Positions 42,072 through 51,356 of a stretch of DNA of 64,000 nt are shown here, in pieces (position 1 is the stretch's first letter; every line of letters begins with the position of its first letter). The position numbers were made by a program, and so were the translations under genes. This DNA is from JAZRYE01 sp045600585 (GTDB taxonomy: Bacteria; Bacillota_I; Bacilli_A; RFN20; CAG-826): NCBI GenBank assembly GCA_045600585.1, contig JAZRYE010000036.1:8433-72432 (forward strand), given 5' to 3'. The notes beneath the pieces were generated by a model. The model saw nothing but the letters and a program-made list of their open reading frames with translations. It ran no database searches and was not told where the DNA came from.

Positions 42072-45000
42072 CTATACAGACAATCCATAAAATATATCAA
42101 AGAAATTCATTAGTTTTTCTCTAACTCTATTTTTCTTTTCACTTCTATTACTGTTGCCAAATCTAGAAATAGATGGGAGTATTTTATCAATATCAGTTCC
42201 ACTAGTTTTAATATAGCCATCGATAAAGGCGTTCTCTATAAATTTTCTAGTTTCAGCTTCTTTTAGACCCTCTTCGTTAATGATAGCCATTAATTCTTTT
42301 TCTTTTTCTTCAGCGATAAATGAATGCCACTCATTCATAACATCTTCCACTTCATTAATGCCTTTAATAAAGTTTTCGATTAATGACTTTTTGCTACGAA
42401 GTTCTGGAGAAGCACTTACTGCTTTTTCAATATTAAGCAAAACTTCTCTATCAGCAGAATGTGAATCATGATATTTCTGAACAAGAATTAATATGTAATC
42501 TATATTAATGTCGATTTGTTTAATTAATTCCATTTCAAAAACAATATCATCATTAATATTAACAGGGCCATCACTCTTAGCGTGGTCTGGTTTTAAATCA
42601 AGGTATCTTCCTTTATAGTCCTGGAAATCTATTTCTGAAATTATTTCTTTTCCGATAAAATCATCAAAAGAAGATAATAGATTTTTCATTCTTAATACAG
42701 AACCGAATAATTTAAGGAATCCTTTTTGATTTTCTTCACCTTCAATTCTTGGTTCGGTTAATGGATAGTTTTCTAATAACATTGCGATTAGTTCTACATA
42801 TCCATCATAATGAACACCATCTTCATCATCAAAGCCATTATAGTAATCATCAAATCCTTTTAACAAAACAATTCCACCAGCTTTTTTATCTCCAAATAAT
42901 GAAATAGCGGCGTCAGTTGCTTTTTGTAAATTTCTAAAGCATACAATGTTACCAAAGGTTTTGACTGAATTAAGAATTCTATTCGTTCTAGAGAAAGCTT
43001 GTATTAAACCATGGTCTCTTAAATTTTTATCAACCCATAATGTATTTAATGTTGTTGCATCAAATCCGGTTAAGAACATATTAACTACAATAAGCAAATC
43101 TAGTTGTTTATTTTTCATTCTTAAAGAAACATCTTTGTAGTATCTTTGGAATCCATCAGAATCAGTGCTGTAATTGACTTTAAACATTTCATTATAATCA
43201 CCAATAGCGGATTCTAAGAAATCACGTGAGCTTTGATCTAAACGCGATGTATCATCAGAGTTCTCTTCTCCTAGAATGCCATTAGCTTCTTCTTCATTAG
43301 CTCCATATGAATAAATCAAAGCAACTTTAAGTGCTTTGTTTGGTTGAACTTTCATTTGTTTTTTGAATTCAGCATAATAAAGCTTTGCTGCTTCAATAGA
43401 AGAAACACATAAAATAGAGTTAAAGCCATTTATATTCATTTTTTGCTTTTGTTCATTAACAACGGTTCTTGAACCAGCAACATCAGAAATATTTGTTAAA
43501 GCGTTGAATGAATAGGATTTTTCGTTCCTATATGTCTTTTGATTAAAATGATCAAGAATATATTTAACTATTAATTCTATTCTTTGCGGAGCTAGATACG
43601 CCCTTTCTCTATCAATGTCATAGACATTTTCATCTTCCATGTTCTCGTCTTCTTCCATGGTCTTAATATAATCAACTCTAAATGGAAGAACGTTCTTATC
43701 ATTAATAGCATCAATGATTGTATAGACATGTAATTGATCACCAAATGCTTGTTCAGTTGTTCTAATTCCAGGATTTTTGCCATTGACTGAATTAGCGGCA
43801 AATATCGGTGTTCCTGTAAATCCAAAGATGTAATATTTTTTAAAGTTTTTCGTAATAGCGGTATGCATATCACCAAATTGACTTCTATGACATTCATCAA
43901 AGATTAGAACAATCTTTTGATCAAATACCGGATGGTTTTTATTCTTTTCAATAAAGATAGATAGTTTTTGGATTGTTGTAATAATAATCTTTGCATTAGG
44001 ATCTTCTAATTGCTTTTTAAGTACAGCAGTCGATGTATTACTATTAGCGCAGTCTTTTTCAAATCTATCGTATTCTCTCATTGTTTGGTAATCTAAGTCT
44101 TTTCTATCAACAACAAAGAGCACTTTATCAATGTAATTTAAATCTCTTACTAAACGCGCAGTTTTAAAAGAAGTAAGTGTTTTACCTGAACCTGTTGTAT
44201 GCCAAATATAGCCACCAGCTTTAATAGAACCATATTGTTTATAGTTAGTAGCTATTTCTATTCTATTTAATATTCTTTCAGTAGCGGCAATTTGATATGG
44301 ACGCATTACTAAAAGCATTTGTTCAGAAGTAAATACACAGTACTTAGTAAGAATATTAAGTATTGTATGTTTAGCAAAGAATGTACGAGTAAAGTCAATT
44401 AAATCAGGAATAATCTTGTTATTCGCATCTGCCCAGAAAGAAGTAAATTCAAATGTATTGCTTGTCTTTTCTTTTTGAGATGATTTATTTAATTCCTTAA
44501 TGTGATTAAATCTAGTTGTGTTGGAATAATACTTTGTATGTGTTCCATTTGATATAACAAATATTTGGACAAATTCAAATAATCCAGAACCAGCCCAAAA
44601 TGAATCTCTTTGATATCTATTAATTTGATTAAACGCTTCTTTTAAAGCCACTCCACGTCTTTTGAGTTCGATATGAATTAAAGGTAAGCCATTCACTAAT
44701 ACAGTTACATCATATCTAGTTTTATATTTACCATTTTCTTCTTCATATTGATTGATAACTTGAAGGATATTGTTATGTATATTTGACTTATCTAATAATC
44801 TTATATTTTTTGTTTCACCATTATCGCGTCTTATAGGCTGAACATAATCTTCTTGGATTATTCTAGTCTTCTCAACAATATGATTGTTAGGATTGGCTAA
44901 AACAGTATTAAAAAACTGTTCCCATTCTTTATCGGAGAACTCGTAATTATTTAATTCAGATAATTGCTTACGAAGATTAACGATTAAATCTTTTTCTTCA

Positions 45001-45161
45001 TGAATAGGTAGATATTCATAAGATTGCTCTTGAAGCATTTTTATAAATTCTTTTTCAAGAGCAGCTTCGCTTTGATAAGCATCAGAACGTGATGAAAGAG
45101 GCTTATATTCTGCCACTACTGTTTCTTCGTTTGATTGAGTAATGACTGTATATTGTGCCAT
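42072..45161 (-). CDS. hsdR: Type I restriction enzyme HsdR subunit
   Basis: 1029 aa. The nuclease motif is in the N-terminal part (LPLIHIELKRRG, with Glu and Lys of PD-(D/E)XK, near 160-175). Helicase motifs follow: IWHTTGSGKTLT (motif I, near 320), DECHRSQFG (motif II), FGFTGTPIF (motif III) and DLLIVVNMFLTGFDATTLNTLW with QAFSRTNR (motifs V-VI). The length matches EcoR124-type (IC) HsdR, including the C-terminal helical domain that docks on the methylase. AAGGAGG is well placed. It is the last gene of the hsd operon. Confidence 0.97.
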   Translation of the reverse strand: MAQYTVITQSNEETVVAEYKPLSSRSDAYQSEAALEKEFIKMLQEQSYEYLPIHEEKDLIVNLRKQLSELNNYEFSDKEWEQFFNTVLANPNNHIVEKTRIIQEDYVQPIRRDNGETKNIRLLDKSNIHNNILQVINQYEEENGKYKTRYDVTVLVNGLPLIHIELKRRGVALKEAFNQINRYQRDSFWAGSGLFEFVQIFVISNGTHTKYYSNTTRFNHIKELNKSSQKEKTSNTFEFTSFWADANNKIIPDLIDFTRTFFAKHTILNILTKYCVFTSEQMLLVMRPYQIAATERILNRIEIATNYKQYGSIKAGGYIWHTTGSGKTLTSFKTARLVRDLNYIDKVLFVVDRKDLDYQTMREYDRFEKDCANSNTSTAVLKKQLEDPNAKIIITTIQKLSIFIEKNKNHPVFDQKIVLIFDECHRSQFGDMHTAITKNFKKYYIFGFTGTPIFAANSVNGKNPGIRTTEQAFGDQLHVYTIIDAINDKNVLPFRVDYIKTMEEDENMEDENVYDIDRERAYLAPQRIELIVKYILDHFNQKTYRNEKSYSFNALTNISDVAGSRTVVNEQKQKMNINGFNSILCVSSIEAAKLYYAEFKKQMKVQPNKALKVALIYSYGANEEEANGILGEENSDDTSRLDQSSRDFLESAIGDYNEMFKVNYSTDSDGFQRYYKDVSLRMKNKQLDLLIVVNMFLTGFDATTLNTLWVDKNLRDHGLIQAFSRTNRILNSVKTFGNIVCFRNLQKATDAAISLFGDKKAGGIVLLKGFDDYYNGFDDEDGVHYDGYVELIAMLLENYPLTEPRIEGEENQKGFLKLFGSVLRMKNLLSSFDDFIGKEIISEIDFQDYKGRYLDLKPDHAKSDGPVNINDDIVFEMELIKQIDINIDYILILVQKYHDSHSADREVLLNIEKAVSASPELRSKKSLIENFIKGINEVEDVMNEWHSFIAEEKEKELMAIINEEGLKEAETRKFIENAFIDGYIKTSGTDIDKILPSISRFGNSNRSEKKNRVREKLMNFFDIFYGLSV

Positions 45162-45187
45162 GCTATTTAGCCTCCTTTTTCTCTTTT

Positions 45188-45574
45188 TTATTTCTTTTTA
45201 TTATTAATCAAAAGAACAATAACTACAAACATAGTTAAAACCAAAACAGAACAAATGATAATAATATATTTGCAGATAGCATAAATACCAATGCATGTTA
45301 GAAACCCTAATGGTATAGATAATATTTTTAATAATTCTTTGTTTTTAATGATAAACACACTTGAACAAAGGCCAACAACACAAGTTTCACATATGGCTTT
45401 AATTATTATTTCGGCAATAAATGGCAAACCAGTTTCAGAATTATCTATATATACAAGCCATAGCGCTGCTTTAATAAGAAATTCACCAGCCTTAACCAAT
45501 AAAGTTAATCCTCCAGCAAGAACGAATATTGCTAATATAATGCCAATAAAAAATCTTTTAATTTCTTGCATCAT
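45188..45574 (-). CDS. Small membrane protein between hsdS and hsdR
   Basis: 128 aa with about four hydrophobic segments (near residues 8-32, 50-70, 75-90 and 90-124), a short charged start and a Lys-rich end. I recognise no family. It begins inside the 3' end of hsdS (17-nt overlap) with AAAGGA upstream of two adjacent ATG codons, so it is translated with the restriction genes. A membrane protein within a type I operon is unusual and could tie the system to the envelope or be a separate anti-phage factor. Confidence 0.72.
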   Translation of the reverse strand: MMQEIKRFFIGIILAIFVLAGGLTLLVKAGEFLIKAALWLVYIDNSETGLPFIAEIIIKAICETCVVGLCSSVFIIKNKELLKILSIPLGFLTCIGIYAICKYIIIICSVLVLTMFVVIVLLINNKKK

Positions 45575-46721
45575 CTAATTCCTTAAAAGATAGTAACTTA
45601 TCGCGATAATATTCATATTGTTGTTGTCTAGCTTTAATTTCAGCAGGTAAGCCTTGAATGATATCGTTGCAATAAGCATCAAATCTATCAAGAATATCCA
45701 CTATTTGTTGTTGTTCAGTTAAAGCAGGAATAAACAATTTTAATTGACCTAATTTTGAAATGTTAATTGTTGGTACCCCTCCTTCACTTTGAAGATGCAT
45801 TATTTCAGTTTCAATAGATTTTAGATAATGAAACAAGAACCTTGTATTGACTTTATCTTTATACACATCTTTTGGTGTCGCAGAAAAACATTTGTCATTT
45901 AGGTAGTACTTGGTTGATTGAAACATAACATGCCCAGCGTTTGCACCAACTCTTGATATTGTTACAGTGTTTTCATCACGGTTGAATATGTCAATATACC
46001 CCATTGGTGACGTTCCACCACTAATAATTGGATATGTGCCATTATCATTTGAATCTTTTTTAGTGACTCCTTTACCTGTTTTTATGTTTAATACATCACT
46101 AATTTTGAATTTTTCAATATTTCTTGAATAAAAGACTAAACTTTTATAATACTCATATTGTTTCTTCCTTGCTGTAAGCTCAGTGAACTTGTCCAAAATG
46201 TGAACAATTTCAAGCTGAACTTCCATCGGCGGAACGGGGACTTTAATATCCAACATCCCAAAAGGATCTAAATGCCTAATTGTAGTGCCCTTGACATGCT
46301 TCATTTTATTTTTTTCAAACATTGTGCTATTAATGTAAAACATTAAAAAGGCAGAATTGACTTTTTCTATTGGGAACAATGATATAGCATCTCCTCCTAA
46401 ATAAATATCGCAGCACCTCAGCAATGATGCTTTTCCTATTTGTGCCTCCTTTGTTGTGCTAGATATAGGGCAAAGTAAGGAATTCTTTTTTACTAGCCTC
46501 GACGCAGATATAGATTCGTCAGATGAATAAGACTTTATGCTATCAATATAATTGCCATATGTTGTATACAATTCGCCATATAAAATTATTGGTATATTTC
46601 CATTGCATACTGATTCTTTTGTTAGACCTTTGCCTCTAGAATATTCAACGCAGTCTTTTAAAAAAAGATATCTAACCCCATTAGGACATAATTTTCGAAT
46701 TAAAAAATTCAATTTATTCAT
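45558..46721 (-). CDS. hsdS: Type I restriction specificity subunit HsdS
   Basis: 387 aa with two target-recognition domains separated by conserved helices. TRD1 spans about residues 12-165, ending IKVPVPPMEVQLEIVHILDKFTEL with YYKS; TRD2 spans about 185-340, ending KLFIPALTEQQQIVDILDRFDAY with YYRDKLLSF. The paired helices measure the spacer between half-sites. Recognition sequence cannot be read from protein. It starts 7 nt inside the HEPN-like gene. Only one hsdS is seen and I found no inverted duplicate for phase variation. Confidence 0.95.
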   Translation of the reverse strand: MNKLNFLIRKLCPNGVRYLFLKDCVEYSRGKGLTKESVCNGNIPIILYGELYTTYGNYIDSIKSYSSDESISASRLVKKNSLLCPISSTTKEAQIGKASLLRCCDIYLGGDAISLFPIEKVNSAFLMFYINSTMFEKNKMKHVKGTTIRHLDPFGMLDIKVPVPPMEVQLEIVHILDKFTELTARKKQYEYYKSLVFYSRNIEKFKISDVLNIKTGKGVTKKDSNDNGTYPIISGGTSPMGYIDIFNRDENTVTISRVGANAGHVMFQSTKYYLNDKCFSATPKDVYKDKVNTRFLFHYLKSIETEIMHLQSEGGVPTINISKLGQLKLFIPALTEQQQIVDILDRFDAYCNDIIQGLPAEIKARQQQYEYYRDKLLSFKELDDARN

Positions 46722-47400
46722 TTATATAGTCCTTCTTTCTTTGACTTTTAAGAAACCTATCAAACAAATATAATTCTTTTATATACAATGATACGATTTT
46801 AATGAGATCTGAAAAATTACATCCTATATAATTTGAAAATCTTGCTTCATCTTTTCTTTGTGAAAACACTTTTAAATAGAAGTCATTAACAGTATTAGAA
46901 CTGCAATTATGTAGGCCTTTAAAAGTCAATTCATAAATTCTATCGTTTGGATAAATGTCTTGCACAACACTTTTGTGAGAATATATGTCTGTACATACAA
47001 AATTCCCATCAAATCCATAATCTTTGTGCTCTTCAGTTTTCAAAGGATGAGCAACGGTAATAGATCGTAATGCCTTAACCAGTGAACAAGCTTTTTTTAG
47101 TTCGAAATCATCTTTTTTCTGTAAATTATAATTATCTAGAATGCGTTTTTTGATAGATTGCTTTGCTAGGTAAACACCATCCGCTACCCAATTTGCTAGA
47201 ACGATTAAATACACGATATCCTTCATCTCATATTTGCTATTCAAGCAATATTCAATTTCTCTATTGAAATCAGATATAGAAAAGCCTATTTTTTGAAGGC
47301 AATTTGCTCCATTTTCCATATCAAAATGCGATTCGTAAATCCAGCGTTTATGAATACCAGTTAACCGACTTAAATCTCTAATTCTCTGAAGGCAAGCCAT
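46714..47400 (-). CDS. HEPN-like protein embedded in the type I restriction operon
   Basis: 228 aa, mostly helical. The segment LVKALRSITVAHPL places Arg112 and His118 in an R-x5-H pattern, as in the R-x4-6-H active site of HEPN ribonucleases, and it sits in a typical Leu-Arg-x3-x-Ala-His-Pro context. It starts 2 nt after the hsdM stop and overlaps hsdS, so it is part of the operon. HEPN RNases such as PrrC guard type I systems and act when restriction is inhibited. Here the ATPase part of PrrC is missing, so the analogy is only positional. The HEPN call is an inference. Confidence 0.7.
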   Translation of the reverse strand: MACLQRIRDLSRLTGIHKRWIYESHFDMENGANCLQKIGFSISDFNREIEYCLNSKYEMKDIVYLIVLANWVADGVYLAKQSIKKRILDNYNLQKKDDFELKKACSLVKALRSITVAHPLKTEEHKDYGFDGNFVCTDIYSHKSVVQDIYPNDRIYELTFKGLHNCSSNTVNDFYLKVFSQRKDEARFSNYIGCNFSDLIKIVSLYIKELYLFDRFLKSQRKKDYINE

Positions 47401-47402
47401 AA

Positions 47403-48956
47403 TTATCCTTCCATTTCTTTGATAATTTTAGAAATTTCTTCACGGAGTTTATTTTCTTTTGCAACAATCTCTTCAATTTCAGCATTAAGTTTAACAATAT
47501 CGATTACTTCTCTAGTATCTTCTTGTTCTACATATGTAGATACTGAAAGATTGTAGTCATTATTCTTAACATCATCATAGGATGCCACTTTAACTACATG
47601 GTCTAAATCTTTTCTATCTTTATAATAATTGACAATATGCTCAATGTTTTCAGGCATTAACTTGTTGTTGTTTGTAATCTTTTGAAATTCTTTAGATGCA
47701 TCAATGAATAATACTGATGTATCAGTCTTTGATTTCTTTAAAGTCATAATACAAGTAGCAATAGATGTACCAAAGAAAAGGTTATCTGGTAATTGAATAA
47801 CACAGTCAACAAAGTTGTTATCAACTAAGTATTTACGAATTTTTTGTTCTGCTCCACCTCTATACATAATTCCAGGGAAACAAACAATTGCAGCTGTACC
47901 ATTAGTAGCAAGCCAGCTTAAAGTATGCATAATAAATGCTAGATCAGCTTTTCCTTTAGGCGCTAAAACACCAGCTGGAGCAAATCTAGGGTCATTAATC
48001 AATAAAGGATTCTCATCTCCTGCCCATTTAATAGAATAAGGTGGGTTTGAAACAATAACATCAAATGGTTCTTCATCCCAATGTTGAGGAGAAATTAATG
48101 TATCTTCACAAGCAATGTTGAACTTATCAAAATCAATATTATGGAGGAACATGTTAATTCTACAGAGGTTGTATGTAGTAATATTAATTTCTTGACCATA
48201 ATATCCATTGCGAACATTACCCTTACCCAATACTTCTTCGGCTTTTAATAACAAAGATCCTGAGCCACATGCCGGGTCATATACTTTATTTACTTGAGTT
48301 TTACCTAATGTAGCTAATCTCATTAATAATTCTGATACTTCTTGCGGAGTAAAGAATTCTCCACCAGATTTACCAGCACTTGAAGCATACATTGCCATTA
48401 AATATTCATACGCATCACCAAAGGCATCAATGGTATTATCTTCATAGTTGCCTAATTTCATATCTCCAATGCCGTTAAGCAATTTGACTAATTTCTCATT
48501 TCTTTTTGCGACAGAAGCACCTAATTTATTTGAGTTAACATCAATATCATCAAATAAGCCTTTGAAATCTGATTCGCTATCAGATCCCATTGCTGATTCT
48601 TCGATATGATTAAATACTTTCTCTAATGTTTCGTTGAGGTTTTCATCAGTTGGAGCTTTTTTTCTAACATTGCAGAATAGTTCGCTAGGTAGAATAAAGA
48701 ATCCTTTTTCTTCAACTAGTCCCGCACGAGCTCCTTCAGCCTCTTCATCAGATATATCAGCATATTTAAAAGATGTGTTTCCACTTTCGTGTTCGCCTTT
48801 ATCGATATAGTTTTGAAGGTTTTCAGAAACATATCTATAAAACATAATGCCTAAGATATATTGTTTAAAATCCCATCCATCAACGCTGCCTCTTAAATCA
48901 TCAGCGATGCCCCAAATGGATTTATGTAACTCGTCTCTTTGAATATTGGATGCCAT
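47403..48956 (-). CDS. hsdM: Type I restriction methyltransferase HsdM
   Basis: 517 aa. N-terminal HsdM domain (LHKSIWGIADDLRGSVDGWDFKQYILG), then the N6-adenine methylase fold: EFFTPQEVSELL, motif I YDPACGSGSLLL (near 225) and motif IV VIVSNPPYSIKW (near 305). The catalytic Asn-Pro-Pro-Tyr is intact. It modifies adenine in the bipartite site chosen by HsdS and is needed for HsdR cleavage. It is the first of five co-directional, overlapping genes. Confidence 0.97.
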   Translation of the reverse strand: MASNIQRDELHKSIWGIADDLRGSVDGWDFKQYILGIMFYRYVSENLQNYIDKGEHESGNTSFKYADISDEEAEGARAGLVEEKGFFILPSELFCNVRKKAPTDENLNETLEKVFNHIEESAMGSDSESDFKGLFDDIDVNSNKLGASVAKRNEKLVKLLNGIGDMKLGNYEDNTIDAFGDAYEYLMAMYASSAGKSGGEFFTPQEVSELLMRLATLGKTQVNKVYDPACGSGSLLLKAEEVLGKGNVRNGYYGQEINITTYNLCRINMFLHNIDFDKFNIACEDTLISPQHWDEEPFDVIVSNPPYSIKWAGDENPLLINDPRFAPAGVLAPKGKADLAFIMHTLSWLATNGTAAIVCFPGIMYRGGAEQKIRKYLVDNNFVDCVIQLPDNLFFGTSIATCIMTLKKSKTDTSVLFIDASKEFQKITNNNKLMPENIEHIVNYYKDRKDLDHVVKVASYDDVKNNDYNLSVSTYVEQEDTREVIDIVKLNAEIEEIVAKENKLREEISKIIKEMEG

Positions 48957-49024
48957 AGTGATTCCTCGTTTCTTATTTTATTTTATAAATTTGTCAAATT
49001 TCTTTAAAGAAATAAATGTTTTTA

Positions 49025-49564
49025 TTATGCTAGTTCTTTACACATAGTCTCATAATAGAATGTTTTTAATAAACATTTTTTAAAACTAGATATAGATATT
49101 TTTAGTTCGCAACTTGTCGAATTTGCTTCAGACCTTAGTAAACGTGGGTAATTAGCTGGATTGTTTTGAATTAAAGCCAATAGACTTGACGTATTTCCCA
49201 TGCCTGACATTTTGTGCGGAGTTGGTCCATAAATAATATCAGAATATTCATTAGAGAATTCTAATCTCGCAGCATTAAATTTTTTTGCTTCATTATAATC
49301 AACGAATTCAAAACAAGTATGATTTAAGCCAATTTTCTTTGCCGCCAGTTCAAAATCTTTTTGTTTACCATTTAGTTCACCCATAACTAAGATTTTGCAA
49401 GTTCTAATGTTGATTGGGATCCTTTCTTCATCCTCTAGTACAATGTTATATTCATCAAGATAACGTTCTATTTCATTGTTTCTATTCGCTTTTTTTAATT
49501 CGAAAGTTATTTTATCCAATACAAGCGACGTGGCTTTTGCCAATTGAGCATTTGTAAGCTCCAT
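49025..49564 (-). CDS. Uncharacterised 179-aa protein coupled to a methylase-like gene
   Basis: I do not recognise this protein with confidence. After 55 helical residues comes a Rossmann-like unit, CKILVMGELNGKQKDFELAAKKIGL, and then EYSDIIYGPTPHKMSGMGNTSSL, which loosely resembles DUF2325 folds. No catalytic motif is evident. Its ATG follows the stop of the methylase/specificity-like fusion by about one base, so the two form a unit. It ends 68 bp before hsdM and might also be transcribed with the type I operon. Confidence 0.65.
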   Translation of the reverse strand: MELTNAQLAKATSLVLDKITFELKKANRNNEIERYLDEYNIVLEDEERIPINIRTCKILVMGELNGKQKDFELAAKKIGLNHTCFEFVDYNEAKKFNAARLEFSNEYSDIIYGPTPHKMSGMGNTSSLLALIQNNPANYPRLLRSEANSTSCELKISISSFKKCLLKTFYYETMCKELA

Positions 49565-49566
49565 AT

Positions 49567-51264
49567 TTATTCATCCTCGCTTTCATCTAAATAGAAATTC
49601 TTTATTGAGTCTTCGAGATGCTTTATTTTTTGTTTTAACGCATAAAGCATGGAAAGTTTTTCGTTATATGCCTTTGCTTTATGAATTTGCTTATCAATTT
49701 CAATAAGAGGGATCTGAATAGTTGATAGGTCTTTGGCGTTGATAGAAATGATGGCTGTTCCTTTTTGAATTGACTTTAATGAATTTTGTCCTTGATTAGA
49801 ATCTAAATAGATTTTTAAATATGTTGAGTCAATTAATCCACTATTTGGTCTTATGATAATCATGCCACCAGTTACTAAAATCTTGTCTTTTGGGTCAACA
49901 TCAACAACTACTGTTTTGACCTTTGACGATTTGCTTGTCACAACAATATCGTTTTTCTTAACGGCATATTTATCAAATTTATCGTCTTTTTGCTTTATTG
50001 AGCGAAGCTTTTGCCAGTCAACTAGACCGTCTTCAATATCACTAGAAATAAGAATTCTATATCCTGTTTTTTCAGTAGTTAGTAGCCCGTTTTTTTCAAA
50101 CACTCCAAGTGTATATTGATTACCTGTAAATACATCTGCAATATCTTCTAATCTCACACCATTTTTTATATTTGAAACATCCAGCAACAAGCTAGATGGC
50201 ATTAAATTATTGCAATTTATTAGCTCAGTTTTTTCTTTTTTTGGTGAATTAGGATTATTATATTTATTAATAATATCGTCGGTTAATATTTCAACTTTAT
50301 TAAATCTTTTGGTTTTTTTATCTACGGAGTCAGTTGCATTAATCAATTTTACTGATGCGTTGCCTTTCGAAAACACTAAAACATATGGTTTAATTCCAGT
50401 AAAATTCAAAGAGCCATTAGGTAATTCAATAATACCTTCAAGAAGGCCTTTATTTATTAACGCATTTCTATATTCTTTGTCATGATGGTTAAATAAAGCC
50501 CTACCGCTTACAATAGCTACGGCTTTTCCTCCATCAATCATTCCACTTAATAAATGGTCTACATACACCCAATCACTTGTGTTTCGATTTGTAAATTCGA
50601 TAGATGGAAATAGTTTGCTTTGTCTTACTTTATCTCTAATTAATTGTCTAATGCCGATTGTAGGAAAGCAAAAGCCTCTTGAGAAAAAAACCATTTTGTC
50701 TTCTAATGCATCACCAATTTTAATTACTGGATTTAATTCGTTATTAGAAATAATAGATAATGCCATCTGAGATATTTTTGCTTGTTCAACATTAACTTCA
50801 TATCCAATTAGGTCTTTTAAATAATAACCATTTCTTCTACTACTATTTAATGTATTCATAAGAAAATTACCATTTCCAGATCCTAAATCGGCAACAATAT
50901 GACCAGCTCCATCAATATTTAATAATTGAAAAACAATATTTGAAATAGAAGCTGTTGATGATTCATCAAATTCTCTATGACTGCCAATGTATTCGCAAGT
51001 CATAACATATTCAACCAAATCTATTAATTGTTCATAATTGAATGAATTAAATAGTTCTATAATTTCCTTATTATCATTATTAGAAAAATATGAATTTAAC
51101 TCATTGCAATAATTAATCAAATCATCATCAATATGATTCAAAAAATGATTATGATAAGCTGATAAATATGCGTTAGAGATTATAAATGGTCTTCCTTTTT
51201 TGTATGGTGCGTCGCCAATAGCTCCATTAATAACTTTGTCAAAAACTACATTTCTAGATTCCAT
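49567..51264 (-). CDS. Methyltransferase/specificity-like fusion with a degenerate catalytic motif
   Basis: 565 aa from ATG 51264 (AGGAAAGAAGG upstream). Residues about 80-300 match the HsdM-type fold, including motif I VADLGSGNGNFLM (near 125), but where NPPY/F should appear the sequence reads FFSRGFCFPTIGIR, so adenine methylation is doubtful. Residues about 370-560 resemble half an HsdS: IADVFTGNQYTLGV, ISINAKDLSTIQIPL and a closing coiled coil (YALKQKIKHLEDSIKNF). It may bind DNA and SAM as a sensor. Its partner is the 179-aa gene downstream. Confidence 0.75.
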   Translation of the reverse strand: MESRNVVFDKVINGAIGDAPYKKGRPFIISNAYLSAYHNHFLNHIDDDLINYCNELNSYFSNNDNKEIIELFNSFNYEQLIDLVEYVMTCEYIGSHREFDESSTASISNIVFQLLNIDGAGHIVADLGSGNGNFLMNTLNSSRRNGYYLKDLIGYEVNVEQAKISQMALSIISNNELNPVIKIGDALEDKMVFFSRGFCFPTIGIRQLIRDKVRQSKLFPSIEFTNRNTSDWVYVDHLLSGMIDGGKAVAIVSGRALFNHHDKEYRNALINKGLLEGIIELPNGSLNFTGIKPYVLVFSKGNASVKLINATDSVDKKTKRFNKVEILTDDIINKYNNPNSPKKEKTELINCNNLMPSSLLLDVSNIKNGVRLEDIADVFTGNQYTLGVFEKNGLLTTEKTGYRILISSDIEDGLVDWQKLRSIKQKDDKFDKYAVKKNDIVVTSKSSKVKTVVVDVDPKDKILVTGGMIIIRPNSGLIDSTYLKIYLDSNQGQNSLKSIQKGTAIISINAKDLSTIQIPLIEIDKQIHKAKAYNEKLSMLYALKQKIKHLEDSIKNFYLDESEDE

Positions 51265-51356
51265 AAAAATACCTTCTTTCCTCCACATTGGACGATTTAA
51301 GTTTAGCCAAACGTAATATTTATGTCAATAGTAATTTTAAGTTTTTGCAAACGTAA

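Noticed and set aside
45558..46721. Phase-variable hsdS locus
   Set aside because: Only one specificity gene, no inverted copy of its recognition domains and no recombinase nearby.
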